Assembly (NCBI GenBank): GCA_023614405.1
Contig: CM042688.1
Coordinates: forward strand, 378,621,331 to 378,685,330
From: Avena insularis
Lineage: Eukaryota > Streptophyta > Magnoliopsida > Poales > Poaceae
DNA: 64,000 nucleotides
Direction of reading: 5' to 3'
This document shows positions 7,794 to 20,360 of the stretch, piece by piece. Position 1 is the first letter of the stretch. Every line of letters begins with the position of its first letter. The notes below the pieces were generated by a model that was given only the letters and a program-made list of their open reading frames with translations, was not told the DNA's origin and searched no databases. The position numbers and the translations under genes are program-made.

Positions 7794-10111
7794 CACATTG
7801 ATCCACTAGTGTCATTGCATGTGTTCTTTTCCTAAACCACATTGATCAACATGAACACACACACAATCCAATGGATTCTGTGGTGCAACTTCTGCCACAC
7901 TGGTGCAACATGCAATGTGGAAGATTCTTTCCTATGTATTTTTGTTCTCTGTGACCATGGTTTGACACATGGATCCACTAGAGCAATTGCATGTGTTGTT
8001 TTCCTAAAACCACATTGATCCACTAGTGTCATTGCGTGTGTTCTTTTCCAAAACCACGTTGATCCACATGAACACACACACTCAAGTGGATTCTATGGTG
8101 CAACTTCTTCCACAGTTATGCAACATGCAATGTGGAAGCTGCTTTCCTATGTGTTTTTAGTCTCTGTGACCATGGTTTGAGACATGGATCCACTAGAGTC
8201 ATTGCATGTGTTCTTTTCCCAAAACCACATTGATCCACCTGTTTCGTTCAATGTGTTCTTTTCAAAAGCAACATTGATCCACATGACCACACACACTCCA
8301 GTTGATTTTGTGGTGCAACTTCTGCCACGCTATTGCAACATGCAATGTGGAAGCTGCTTTCCTATGTATTTTTGGTCTCTGTGACCATGGTTTGACACAT
8401 GGATCCACTAGAGTCATTTTATGTGTTCTTTTCGTAGAACCACATTGATCCACTAGTGTCATTGCATGTGTTATTTTCCTAAACCACATTGATCCACATG
8501 ACCACACACACTCCAGAGGATTCTATGATGCAACTTCTGCCACACTGGGGCAATATGCAATGTGGGAGTTGCTTTCCTATGTGTTTTTTATCTCTGTGAC
8601 TGTGGTTTGACACATGGATCCACTAGAGTCATGGCATGTGTTCTTTTCCCAAAACCACATTTATCCACTAGTGTCATTGCATGTGTTATTTTCCTAAACC
8701 ACATTGATCCACATGACCACACACACTCCAGTGGATTCTGTGGTGCAACTTCTGCCACACTGGTGCAACATGCAATGTGGAAGCTGCTTTCCGATGTATT
8801 TTTGGTCTCCGTGACCATGGTTTGACACATGGATCCACTAGAGCCATTGCATGTGTTCTTTTCCTAAAACTACATTGATCCACTAGTGCCATTCCATGTG
8901 TTCTTTTCCTAAGCCACATTGATCCACATGATCACACACACTCTAGGATTCTGTGATGGACCTTTTTCCACACTAGTGCAACATGCAATGTGGAAGCTGT
9001 TTTCCTATGTGTTTTTGGTCTCTTTGACCATGGTTTGACACATGGATTCACTAGAGTCATTGCATGTGTACTTTTCCTTAAACCACATTGATTCACTAGT
9101 GTCATTGTGTGTGTTGTTTTCCAACATCACATTGATCCACATGACCACACACAATCTAGTGGATTCTGTGGTGCAACTTCTACCACACTAGTGGAACATG
9201 CAATGTTAAAGTTGTTTCCCTATGTGTTTTTTGGTCCCTGTGACCATGGTTTGGCACATGGATCCACTAGTCATTGCATGTGTTCTTTTCCCAAAACCAC
9301 ATTGATCCACTAGTGTCATTGCATGTGTTATTTTCCAAAACTGCATTGACCCACATGACCACACACACTCTAGTGGATTATGTGGTGCAACTTTGCCACA
9401 CTAGTTCGACATGCAATTTCGAAGCTGATTTCCTATGTGTTTTTGGTCTCTGTGACCATGGTTTGACACATGGATCCACTAGAGTCATTGCATGTGTTCT
9501 TTTCCCAAAACCACATTGATCCACTAGTGTCATTCCATGTATTGTTTTCCTAAACCACATTGATCGACATGACCACACACACTCCAATGGATTCTATGGT
9601 GCAACTTCTGCCACACTGGTGCAACATGCAATGTGGAAGCTTCTTTCCTATGCATTTTTGGTCTCTGTGACCATGGTTTGACACATGTATCCACTAGAGT
9701 CATTTTGTGTGTTCTTTTCATAAAACCACAGTGATCCACTAGTGTCATTGAATGTGTTATTTTCCTAAACCACATTGATCCACATGATCACACACACTCC
9801 AGAGGATTCTGTGATGCAACTTCTGCCACACTGGTGCAACATGCAATGTGGAAGGTGCTTTCCTATGTGTTTTTTATCTCTAGGACCATCGTTTGACACA
9901 TGGATCAACTAGAGTCATTGCATGTGTTCTTTTCCCTAAACCACATTGATTCACTAGTGTCATTACATGTGTTCTTTTCCAAAACCACATTGATCCATAT
10001 GACCACACACACTCTAGTGGATTATGTGGTGCAACTTCTGCCACACTAGTGGAACCTGGAATGTGGAAGCTGCTTTCCTATGTGTTTTTGGACCCTGTGT
10101 CCATGGTTTGA

Positions 10112-13100
10112 CACACGAATCCACTAGAGTCATTGCATGTGTTCTTTTCCCAAAACCACATTGATCCACTAGAGTCATTGATCCACAAGACCACATTGCA
10201 TATGTTATTTTCCTAAACTAGATTGATCCACATGACAACACACACTCTAGTGGAGATGCAACGTCTGCCACACTGTTGCAACATGCAATGTGGAAGATGC
10301 TTTCCTACGTATTTTTTGTCTCTGTGACCATGGTTTGGCACATGGATCCACTAGAGTCATTGCATGTGCTCTTTTCTCAAAACCACATTGATCCACTAGA
10401 GTCATTGTCCACAAGACTGCATTGCATGTGTTCTTTTTCCTAAACCACATTTATCCACATGACCACACACACACTCCAGTAGATTCTTTGATATAACTTC
10501 TCCCACACTGGTGCAACAAGCAATGTGAAAGCTGCTTTCCTATGTATTTCTGGTCTCTGTGACCATGGTTTGACACATGGATCCACTAGAGACATTGCAT
10601 GTGTTATTTTCCGAAAACCACATTGATCCACTAGTGTCATTACATGTGTTCTTTTCCAAAACCACATTGAACCACATGACCACACACTCCAGTGGATTTT
10701 GTGGTACAATTTCTGCCACACAGGTGCAACATGCAATGTGGAAGCTGCTTTCCTATGTGTTTTTGGTCTCTATGACCATGGTTTGACACATGGATCCAGT
10801 CGAGTCATTGCATGTGTTATTTTCCCAAAACTACATTGATCCACTAGTGTAATTGGATCTGTTCTTTTCCAAAATCACATTGATCCACATGACCACACAC
10901 ACTCCATTGGATTCTATGGTGCAACTTTTGCCACACTGGTGCAACATGCAATGTGGAAGCTGCTTTCCTATGTGTTTTTGGTCTCGGTGACCATGGTTTG
11001 ACAAATGGATCCACTAGAGTCATTGCATGTGGTATTCATCCAAAACCACATTGATCCACTAGTGGTATTGCATGTGTTCTTTTCCAGAACCACATTGATC
11101 CACATGACCACACACACTCTAGCATTCTGTGATGGACCTTTTGCCACACTAGTGCAACATGCAATGTGGAAGTTGTTTTCCTATGTGTTTTCGGTGTCTG
11201 TGACCATGGTTTGACACATGGATTCACTAGAGTCATTGCATGTGTACTTTTCCTTAAACCACATTGATTCACTAGTGTCATTGCGTGTGTTGTTTTCCAA
11301 CATCACATTAATCCACATGACCACACACAATCTAGTGGATTCTATGGTGCAACTTCTACCACACTGGTGGAACATGCAATGTGGAAGTTGTTTCCCTATG
11401 TGTTTTTTGGTCCCTGTGACCATGGTTTGGCACATGGATCCACTAGAGTCATTGCATGTGTTCTTTTCCCAAAACCACATTGATCCACTAGTGTCATTGC
11501 ATGTGTTATTTTCCAAAACCGCATTGACCCACATGACCACACACACTCTAGTGGATTATGTGGTGCAACTTTGCCACACTAGTTCGACATGCAATTTGGA
11601 AGCTGATTTCCTATGTGTTTTTGGTCTCTGTGACCATGGTTTGACACATGGATCCACTAGAGTCATTGCATTTGTTCTTTTCCCAAAACCACATTGATCC
11701 ACTAGTGTCATTCCATGTATTCTTTTCCTAAACCACATTGATTGACATGACCACACACACTCCAATGGATTCTATGGTGCAACTTCTGCCACACTGGTGC
11801 AACATGCAATGTGGAAGATTCTTTCCTATGTATTTTTGGTCTCTATGACCATGGTTTGACACAGAGATCCACTAGAGTCATTGCATGTGTTCTTTTCCTA
11901 AAACCACATTTATCCACTAGTGTCGTTGCGTGTGTTCTTTTCCAAAACCACATTGATCCACATGAACACACACACTCAAGTGGATTCTGTGGTGCAACTT
12001 CTGCCACACTGGTGCAACATGCAATGTGGAAGCTGCTTTCCTATGTATTTTTGGTCTCTATGACCATGGTTTGACACATGGATCCACTAGAGACATTGCA
12101 TGTGTTATTTTCCGAAAACCACATTCATCCACTAGTGTCATTACTTGTGTTCTTATCCAAAACCACATTGAACCACATGACCACACACTCCAGTGGATTT
12201 TGTGGTGCAATTTCTGCCACACAGGTGCAACGTGCAATGTGGAAGCTGCTTTCCTATGTGTTTTTGGTCTCTATGACCATGGTTTGACACATGGATCCAC
12301 TAGAGTCATTGCATCTGTTCTTTTCCCAAAACCACATTGATCCACTAGTGTCATTCCATGTATTCTTTTCCTAAACCACATTGATTGACATGACCACACA
12401 CACTCCAATGGATTCTATGGTGCAACTTCTGCCAGACTGGTGCAACATGCAATGTGGAAGATTCTTTCCTATGTATTTTTGCTCTCTATGACCATGGTTT
12501 GACACAGAGATCCACTAGAGTCATTGCATGTGTTCTTTTCCTAAAACCACATTTATCCACTAGTGTCGTTGCGTGTGTTCTTTTCCAAAACCACATTGAT
12601 CCACATGAACACACACACTCAAGTGGATTCTGTGGTGCAACTTCTGCCGCACTAGTGCAACATGCAATGTGGAAGCTGCTTTCCTATGTGTTTTTGTTCT
12701 CTATGACCATGGTTTGAGACATGGATGCACCAGAGTCATTGCATGTGTTCTTTCCCCAAAACCACATTGATCCACCAGTGTCATTGCATTTGTTCTTTTC
12801 AAAAACCACATTGATCCACATGACCACACACACTACAGTGGATTTTGTGGTGCAACTTCTGCCACACTGGTGCAACATGCAATGTGGAAGCTTCTTTCCT
12901 ATGCATTTTTGGTCTCTGTGACCATGGTTTGACACATGGATCCACTAGAGTCATTTTATGTGTTCTTTTCCTAAAACCACAGTGATCCACTAGTGTCATT
13001 GAATGTGTTCTTTTCGTAAACCACATTGATCCACATGATCACACACACTCCAGAGGATTCTTTGATGCAACTTCTGCCACACTAGTGCAACATGCAATGT

Positions 13101-13362
13101 GGAAGCTGCTTTCCTATGTGTTTTTGATCTCTATGACCATCGTTTGACACATGGATCAACTAGAGTCATCAGATGTGTTCTTTTCCCTAAACCACATTGA
13201 TTCACTAGTGTCATTCCATGTGTTCTTTTCCAAAACCACATTGATCCACATGACCACACACACTCTAGTGGATTATGTGGTGCAACTTCTGCCACACTGG
13301 TGGAACCTGGAATGTGGAAGCTGCTTTCCTATGTGTTTTTGGACCCTGTGTCCATGGTTTGA
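10112..13362. repeat. Higher-order block A (about 15 monomers)
   Basis: Counted from the diagnostic CACACGAATCC variant at 10112 to its next copy at 13363 (3251 bp). It carries the same ordered variants as the later blocks, plus extra material. The variant TTTGACACAGAGATCC with a mutated ATTTATCC site occurs twice within it, 643 bp (three monomers) apart, near 11860 and 12500. The GACATTGCATGTGTTATTTT variant occurs twice, 1501 bp (seven monomers) apart. Confidence 0.7.
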
Positions 13363-15766
13363 CACACGAATCCACTAGAGTCATTGCATGTGTTCTTTTC
13401 CCAAAACCACATTGATCCACTAGAGTCATTGATCCACAAGACCACATTGCATATGTTATTTTCCTAAACCAGATTGATCCACATGACAACACACACACTC
13501 TAGTGGATTCTGTGATGCAACGTCTGCCACACTGTTGAAACATGCAATGTGGAAGCTGCTTTCCTATGTGTTTTTTGTCTCTGTGACCATGGTTTGGCAC
13601 ATGGATCCACTAGAGTCATTGCATGTGCTCTTTTCTCAAAACCACATTGATCCACTAGAGTCATTGATCCACAAGACTGCATTGCATGTGTTCTTTTTCC
13701 TAAACCACATTTATCCACATGACCACACACACACTCCAGTAGATTCTTTGATATAACTTCTCCCACACTGGTGCAACATGCAATGTGAAAGCTTATTTCC
13801 TATGTATTTTTGGTCTCTGTGACCATGGTTTGACACATGGATCCACTAGAGACATTGCATGTGTTATTTTCCGAAAACCACATTCATCCACTAGTGTCAT
13901 TACTTGTGTTCTTTTCCAAAACCACATTGAACCACATGACCACACACTCCAGTGGATTTTGTGGTGCAATTTCTGCCACACAGGTGCAACGTGCAATGTG
14001 GAAGCTGCTTTCCTATGTGTTTTTGGTCTCGGTGACCATGGTTTGACAAATGGATCAACTGGAGTCATTGCATGTGGTATTCACCCAAAACCACATTGAT
14101 CCACTAGTTGTATTGCATGTGTTCTTTTCCAGAACCACATTGATCCACATGACCACACACACTCCAGAGGATTCTGTGATGGACCTTTTGCCACACTGGT
14201 GTAACATGCAATGTGGAAGCTGTTTTCCTATGTGTTTTCGGTCTTTGTGACCATGGTTTGACACATGGATTCACTAGAGTCATTGCATGTGTACTTTTCC
14301 TTAAACCACATTGATTCACTAGTGTCATTGCGTGTGTTGTTTTCCAACATCACATTGATCCACATGACCACACACAATCTAGTGGATTCTGTGGTGCAAC
14401 TTCTACCACACTGGTGGAACATGCAATGTGGAAGTTGTTTCCCTGTGTGTTTTTTGGTCCCTGTGACCATGGTTTGGCACATGGATCCACTAGAGTCATT
14501 GCATGTGTTCTTTTCCCAAAACCACATTGATCCACTAGTGTCATTGCATGTGTTATTTTCCAAAACCGCATTGACCCACATGACCATACACACTCTAGTG
14601 GATTATGTGGTGCAACTTTGCCACACTAGTTCGACATGCAATTTGGAAGCTGATTTCCTATGTGTTTTTGGTCTCTGTGACCATGGTTTGACACATGGAT
14701 CCACTAGAGTCATTGCATGTGTTCTTTTCCCAAAACCACATTGATCCACTAGTGTCATTCCATGTATTCTTTTCCTAAACCACATTGATCGACATGACCA
14801 CACACACTCCAATGGATTCTATGGTGCAACTTCTGCCACACTGGTGCAACATGCAATGTGGAAGATTCTTTCCTATGTATTTTTGGTCTCTATGACCATG
14901 GTTTGACACAGAGATCCACTAGAGTCATTGCATGTGTTCTTTTCCTAAAACCACATTTATCCACTAGTGTCATTGTGTGTGTTCTTTTCCAAAACCACAT
15001 TGATCCACATGAACACACACACTCAAGTGGATTCTGTGGTGCAACTTCTGCCACACTAGTGCAACATGCAATGTGGAAGATGCTTTCCTATGTGTTTTTG
15101 TTCTCTATGACCATGGTTTGAGACATGGATCCACCAGAGTCATTGCATGTGTTCTTTCCCCAAAACAACATTGATCCACCAGTGTCATTGCATTTGTTCT
15201 TTTCAAAAACCACATTCATCCACATGACCACACACACTACAGTGGATTTTGTGGTGCAACTTCTGCCACACTGGTGCAACATGCAATGTGAAAGCTTCTT
15301 TCCTATGCATTTTTGGTCTCTGTGACCATGGTTTGACAAATGGATCCACTAGAGTCATTTTATGTGTTCTTTTCGTAAAACCACATTGATCCACTAGTGT
15401 CATTGAATGTGTTCTTTTCCTAAACCACATTGATCCACATGATCACACACACTCCAGAGGATTCTGTGATGCAACTTCTGCCACACTGGTGCAACATGCA
15501 ATGTGGAAGCTGCTTTCCTATGTGTTTTTGATCTCTATGACCATCGTTTGACACATGGATCAACTAGAGTCATTGCATGTGTTCTTTTCCCTAAACCACA
15601 TTGATTCACTAGTGTCATTCCATGTGTTCTTTTCCAAAACCACATTGATCCACATGACCACACACACTCTAGTGGATTATGTGGTGCAACTTCTGCCACA
15701 CTGGTGGAACCTGGAATGTGGAAGCTGCTTTCCTATGTGTTTTTGGACCCTGTGTCCATGGTTTGA
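13363..15766. repeat. Higher-order block B (about 11 monomers, 2404 bp)
   Basis: It begins at CACACGAATCC 13363. It contains, in order, the two long monomers carrying GTCATTGATCCACAAGAC, the ATATAACTTCTCCCAC variant (13751), the GAGACATTGCATG variant (13837) and the CACTAGTTCGACATGC variant. Compared with block D it lacks the monomer carrying GATCCAGTCGAGTCATTGC. Confidence 0.75.
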
Positions 15767-17740
15767 CACACGAATCCACTAGAGTCATTGCATGTGTTCT
15801 TTTCCTAAAACCACATTGATCCACTAGAGTCATTGATCCACAAGACCACATTGCATATGTTATTTTCCTAAACCAGATTGATCCACATGACAACACACAC
15901 ACTCTAGTGGATTCTGTGATGCAACGTCTGCCACACTGTTGCAACATGCAATGTGGAAGCTTCTTTCCTATGTATTTTTTGTCTCTATGACCATGGTTTG
16001 GCACATGGATCCACTAGTCATTGCATGTGCTCTTTTCTCAAAACCACATTGATCCACTAGAGTCATTGATCTACAAGACTGCATTGCATGTGTTCTTTTT
16101 CCTAAACCACATTTATCCACATGACCACACACACACTCCAGTAGATTCTTTGCTATAACTTCTCCCACACTGGTGCAACATGCAATGTGAAAGCTGCTTT
16201 CCTATGTATTTTTGGTCTCTGTGACCATGGTTTGACACATGGATCCACTAGAGACATTGCATGTGTTATTTTCCGAAAACCACATTCATCCACTAGTGTC
16301 ATTACATGTGTTCTTTTCCAAAACCACATTGAACCACATGACCACACACTCTAGTGGATTTTGTGGTGCAATTTCTGCCACACAGGTGCAACGTGCAATG
16401 TGGAAGCTGCTTTCCTATGTGTTTTTGGTCTCTATGACCATGGTTTGACACATGGATCCAGTCGAGTCATTGCATGTGTTATTTTCCCAAAACTACATTG
16501 ATCCACTAGTGTAATTGGATCTGCTCTTTTCCAAAATCACATTAATCCACATGACCACAGACACTCCATTGGATTCTATGGTGCAACTTTTGCCACACTG
16601 GTGCAACATGCAATGTGGAAGCTGCTTTCCTATGTGTTTTTGGTCTCGGTGACCATGGTTTGACAAATGGATCCACTGGATTCATTGCATCTGTTCTTTT
16701 CCCAAAACCACATTGATTCACTAGTGGTATTGCATGTGTTCTTTTCCAGAACCACATTGATCCACATGACCACACACACTCCAGAGGATTCTGTGATGGA
16801 CCTTCTGCCACACTGGTGTAACATGCAATGTGGAATATGCTTTCCTATGTATTTTTGGTCTCTATGACCATGGTTTTACACATGGATCCACTAGAGTCAT
16901 TGCATGTGTCCTTTTCCTTAAACCACATTGATTCACTAGTGTCATTGCGTGTGTTGTTTTCCCAAAACCACATTGATCCACATGAACACACACACTCAAG
17001 TGGATTCTGTGGTGCAACTTCTGCCGCACTAGTGCAACATGCAATGTGGAAGCTGCTTTCCTATGTGTTTTTGTTCTCTATGACCATGTTTTTGAGACAT
17101 GGATCCACCAGAGTCATTGCATGTGTTCTTTCCCCAAAACCACATTGATCCACCAGTGTCATTGCATTTGTTCTTTTTAAAAACCACATTCATCCACATG
17201 ACCACACACACTACAGTGGATTTTGTGGTGCAACTTCTGCCACAGTGGTGCAACATGCAATGTGGAAGCTTCTTTCCTACGCATTTTTGGTCTCTGTGAC
17301 CATGGTTTGACACATGGATCCACTAGAGTCATTTTATGTGTTCTTTTCATAAAACCACAGTGATCCACTAGTGTCATTGAATGTGTTCTTTTCCTAAACC
17401 ACATTGATCCACATGATCACACACACTCTAGAGGATTCTGTGGTGCAACTTCTGCCACACTGGTGCAACATGCAATGTGGAAGCTGCTTTCCTATGTGTT
17501 TTTGATCTCTATGACCATCGTTTGACACATGGATCAACTAGAGTCATTGCATGTGTTCTTTTCCCTAAACCACATTGATTCACTAGTGTCATTCCATGTG
17601 TTCTTTTCCAAAACCACATTGATCCACATGACCACACACACTCTAGTGGATTATGTGGTGCAACTTCTCACATGACTGTGGAACACGGAATGTGGAAGCT
17701 GCTTTCCTATGTGTTTTTGGACCCTGTGTCCATGGTTTGA
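15767..17740. repeat. Higher-order block C (about 9 monomers, 1974 bp)
   Basis: Same marker order as block B, but shorter. It has the GATCCAGTCGAGTCATTGC monomer that B lacks (16455). It lacks three monomers that B has, including the TTCGACATGC variant. The deletion junction lies near 16950-16975, where a GCGTGTGTTGTTTTCC start is joined to a CATGAACACACACACTCAAG continuation. The net difference from B is two monomers (430 bp). Confidence 0.75.
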
Positions 17741-20360
17741 CACACGAATCCACTAGAGTCATTGCATGTGTTCTTTTCCCAAAACCACATTGATCCACTA
17801 GAGTCATTGATCCACAAGACCACATTGCATATGTTATTTTCCTAAACCAGATTGATCCACATGACAACACACACACTCTAGTGGATTCTGTGATGCAACG
17901 TCTGCCACATTGTTGCAACATGCAATGTGGAAGCTGCTTTCCTATGTGTTTTTTGTCTCTATGACCATGGTTTGGCACATGGATCCACTAGAGTCATTGC
18001 ATGTGCTCTTTTCTCAAAACCACATTGATCCACTAAAGTCATTGATCCACAAGACTGCATTGCATGTGTTCTTTTTCCTAAACCACATTTATCCACATGA
18101 CCACACACACACTCCAGTAGATTCTTTGATATAACTTTTCCCACACTGGTGCAACATGCAATGTGAAAGCTTCTTTCCTATGTATTTTTGGTCTCTGTGA
18201 CCATGGTTTGACACATGGATCCACTAGAGACATTGCATGTGTTATTTTCCGAAAACCACATTCATCCACTAGTGTCATTACTCCGGTTCTTTTCCAAAAC
18301 CACATTGAACCACATGACCACACACTCCAGTGGATTTTGTGGTGCAATTTCTGCCACACAGGTGCAACGTGCAATGTGGAAGCTGCTTTCCTATGTGTTT
18401 TTGGTCTCTATGACCATGGTTTGACACATGGATCCAGTCGAGTCATTGCATGTGTTATTTTCCCAAAACTACATTGATCCACTAGTGTAATTGGATCTGC
18501 TCTTTTCCAAAATCACATTGATCCACATGACCACACACACTCCATTGGATTCTATGGTGCAACTTTTGCCACACTGGTGCAACATGCAATGTGGAAGCTG
18601 CTTTCCTATGTGTTTTTGGTCTCGGTGACCATGGTTTGACAAATGGATCCACTGGAGTCATTGCATGTGGTATTCACCCAAAACCATATTGATCCACTAG
18701 TTGTATTGCATGTGTTCTTTTTCCAGAACCACATTGATCCACATGACCACACACACTCCAGAGGATTCTGTGATGGACCTTTTGCCACACTGGTGTAACA
18801 TGCAATGTGGAAGCTGTTTTCCTATGTGTTTTCGGTCTCTGTGACCATGGTTTGACACATGGATTCACTAGAGTCATTGCATGTGTACTTTTCCTTAAAC
18901 CACATTTATTCACTAGTGTCATTGCGTGTGTTGTTTTCCAACATCACATTGATCCACATGACCACACACAATCTAGTGGATTCTGTGGTGCAACTTCTAC
19001 CACACTAGTGGAACATGCAATGTGGAAGTTGTTTCCCTATGTGTTTTTTGGTCCCTATGACCATGGTTTGGCACATGGATCCACTAGAGTCATTGCATGT
19101 GTTCTTTTCCCAAAACCACATTGATCCACTAGTGTCATTGCATGTGTTATTTTCCAAAACCGCATTGACCCACATGACCACACACACTCTAGTGGATTAT
19201 GTGGTGCAACTTTGCCACACTAGTTCAACATGCAATTTGGAAGATGATTTCCTATGTGTTTTTGGTATTTGTGACCATGGTTTGACACATGGATCCACTA
19301 GAGTCATTGCATGTGTTCTTTTCCCAAAACCACATTGATCCACTAGTGTCATTCCATGTATTCTTTTCCTAAACCACATTGATCGATATGACCACACACA
19401 CTCCAATGGATTCTATGGTGCAACTTCTGCCACACTGGTGCAACATGCACTGTGGAAGATTCTTTCCTATGTATTTTTGGTCTCTGTGACCATGGTTTGA
19501 CACATGGATCCACTAGAGTCATTGCATGTGTTCTTTTCCTAAAACCACATTTATCCACTAGTGTCATTGTGTGTGTTCTTTTCCAAAACCACATTGATCC
19601 ACATGAACACACACACTCAAGTGGATTCTGTAGTGCAACTTCTGCCACACTAGTGCAACATGCAATGTGGAAGCTGCTTTCCTATGTGTTTTTGTTCTCT
19701 ATGACCATGGTTTGAGACATGGATCCACCAGAGTCATTGCATGTGTTCTTTCCCCAAAACCACATTGATCCACCAGTGTCATTGCATTTGTTCTTTTCAA
19801 AAACCACATTCATCCACATGACCACACAAACTACAGTGGATTTTGTGGTGCAACTTCTGCCACACTGGTGCAACATGCAATGTGAAAGCTTCTTTCCTAT
19901 GCATTTTTGGTCTTTGTGACCATGGTTTGAAAAATGGATCCACTAGATTCATTTTATGTGTTCTTTTCGTAAAACCACATTGATCCACTAGTGTCATTGA
20001 ATGTGTTCTTTTCGTAAACCACATTGATCCACATGATCACACACACTCCAGAGGATTCTGTGATGCAACTTCTGCCACACTGGTGCAACATGCAATGTGG
20101 AAGCTGCTTTCCTATGTGTTTTTGATCTCTATGACCATCGTTTGACACATGGATCAACTAGAGTCATTGCATGTGTTCTTTTCCCTAAACCACATTGATT
20201 CACTAGTGTCATTCCATGTGTTCTTTTCCAAAACCACATTGATCCACATGACCACACACACTCTAGTGGAATATGTGGTGCAACTTCTGCCACACTGGTG
20301 GAACCTGGAATCTGGAAGCTGCTTTCCTATGTGTTTTTGGACCCTGTGTCCATGGTTTGA
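17741..20360. repeat. Higher-order block D (about 12 monomers, 2620 bp)
   Basis: The fullest regular version. It contains both the GATCCAGTCGAGTCATTGC monomer (about 18435) and the three monomers missing from C, including the CACTAGTTCAACATGC variant near 19220. Differences in length from B (216 bp) and C (646 bp) are whole numbers of monomers. Confidence 0.75.
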
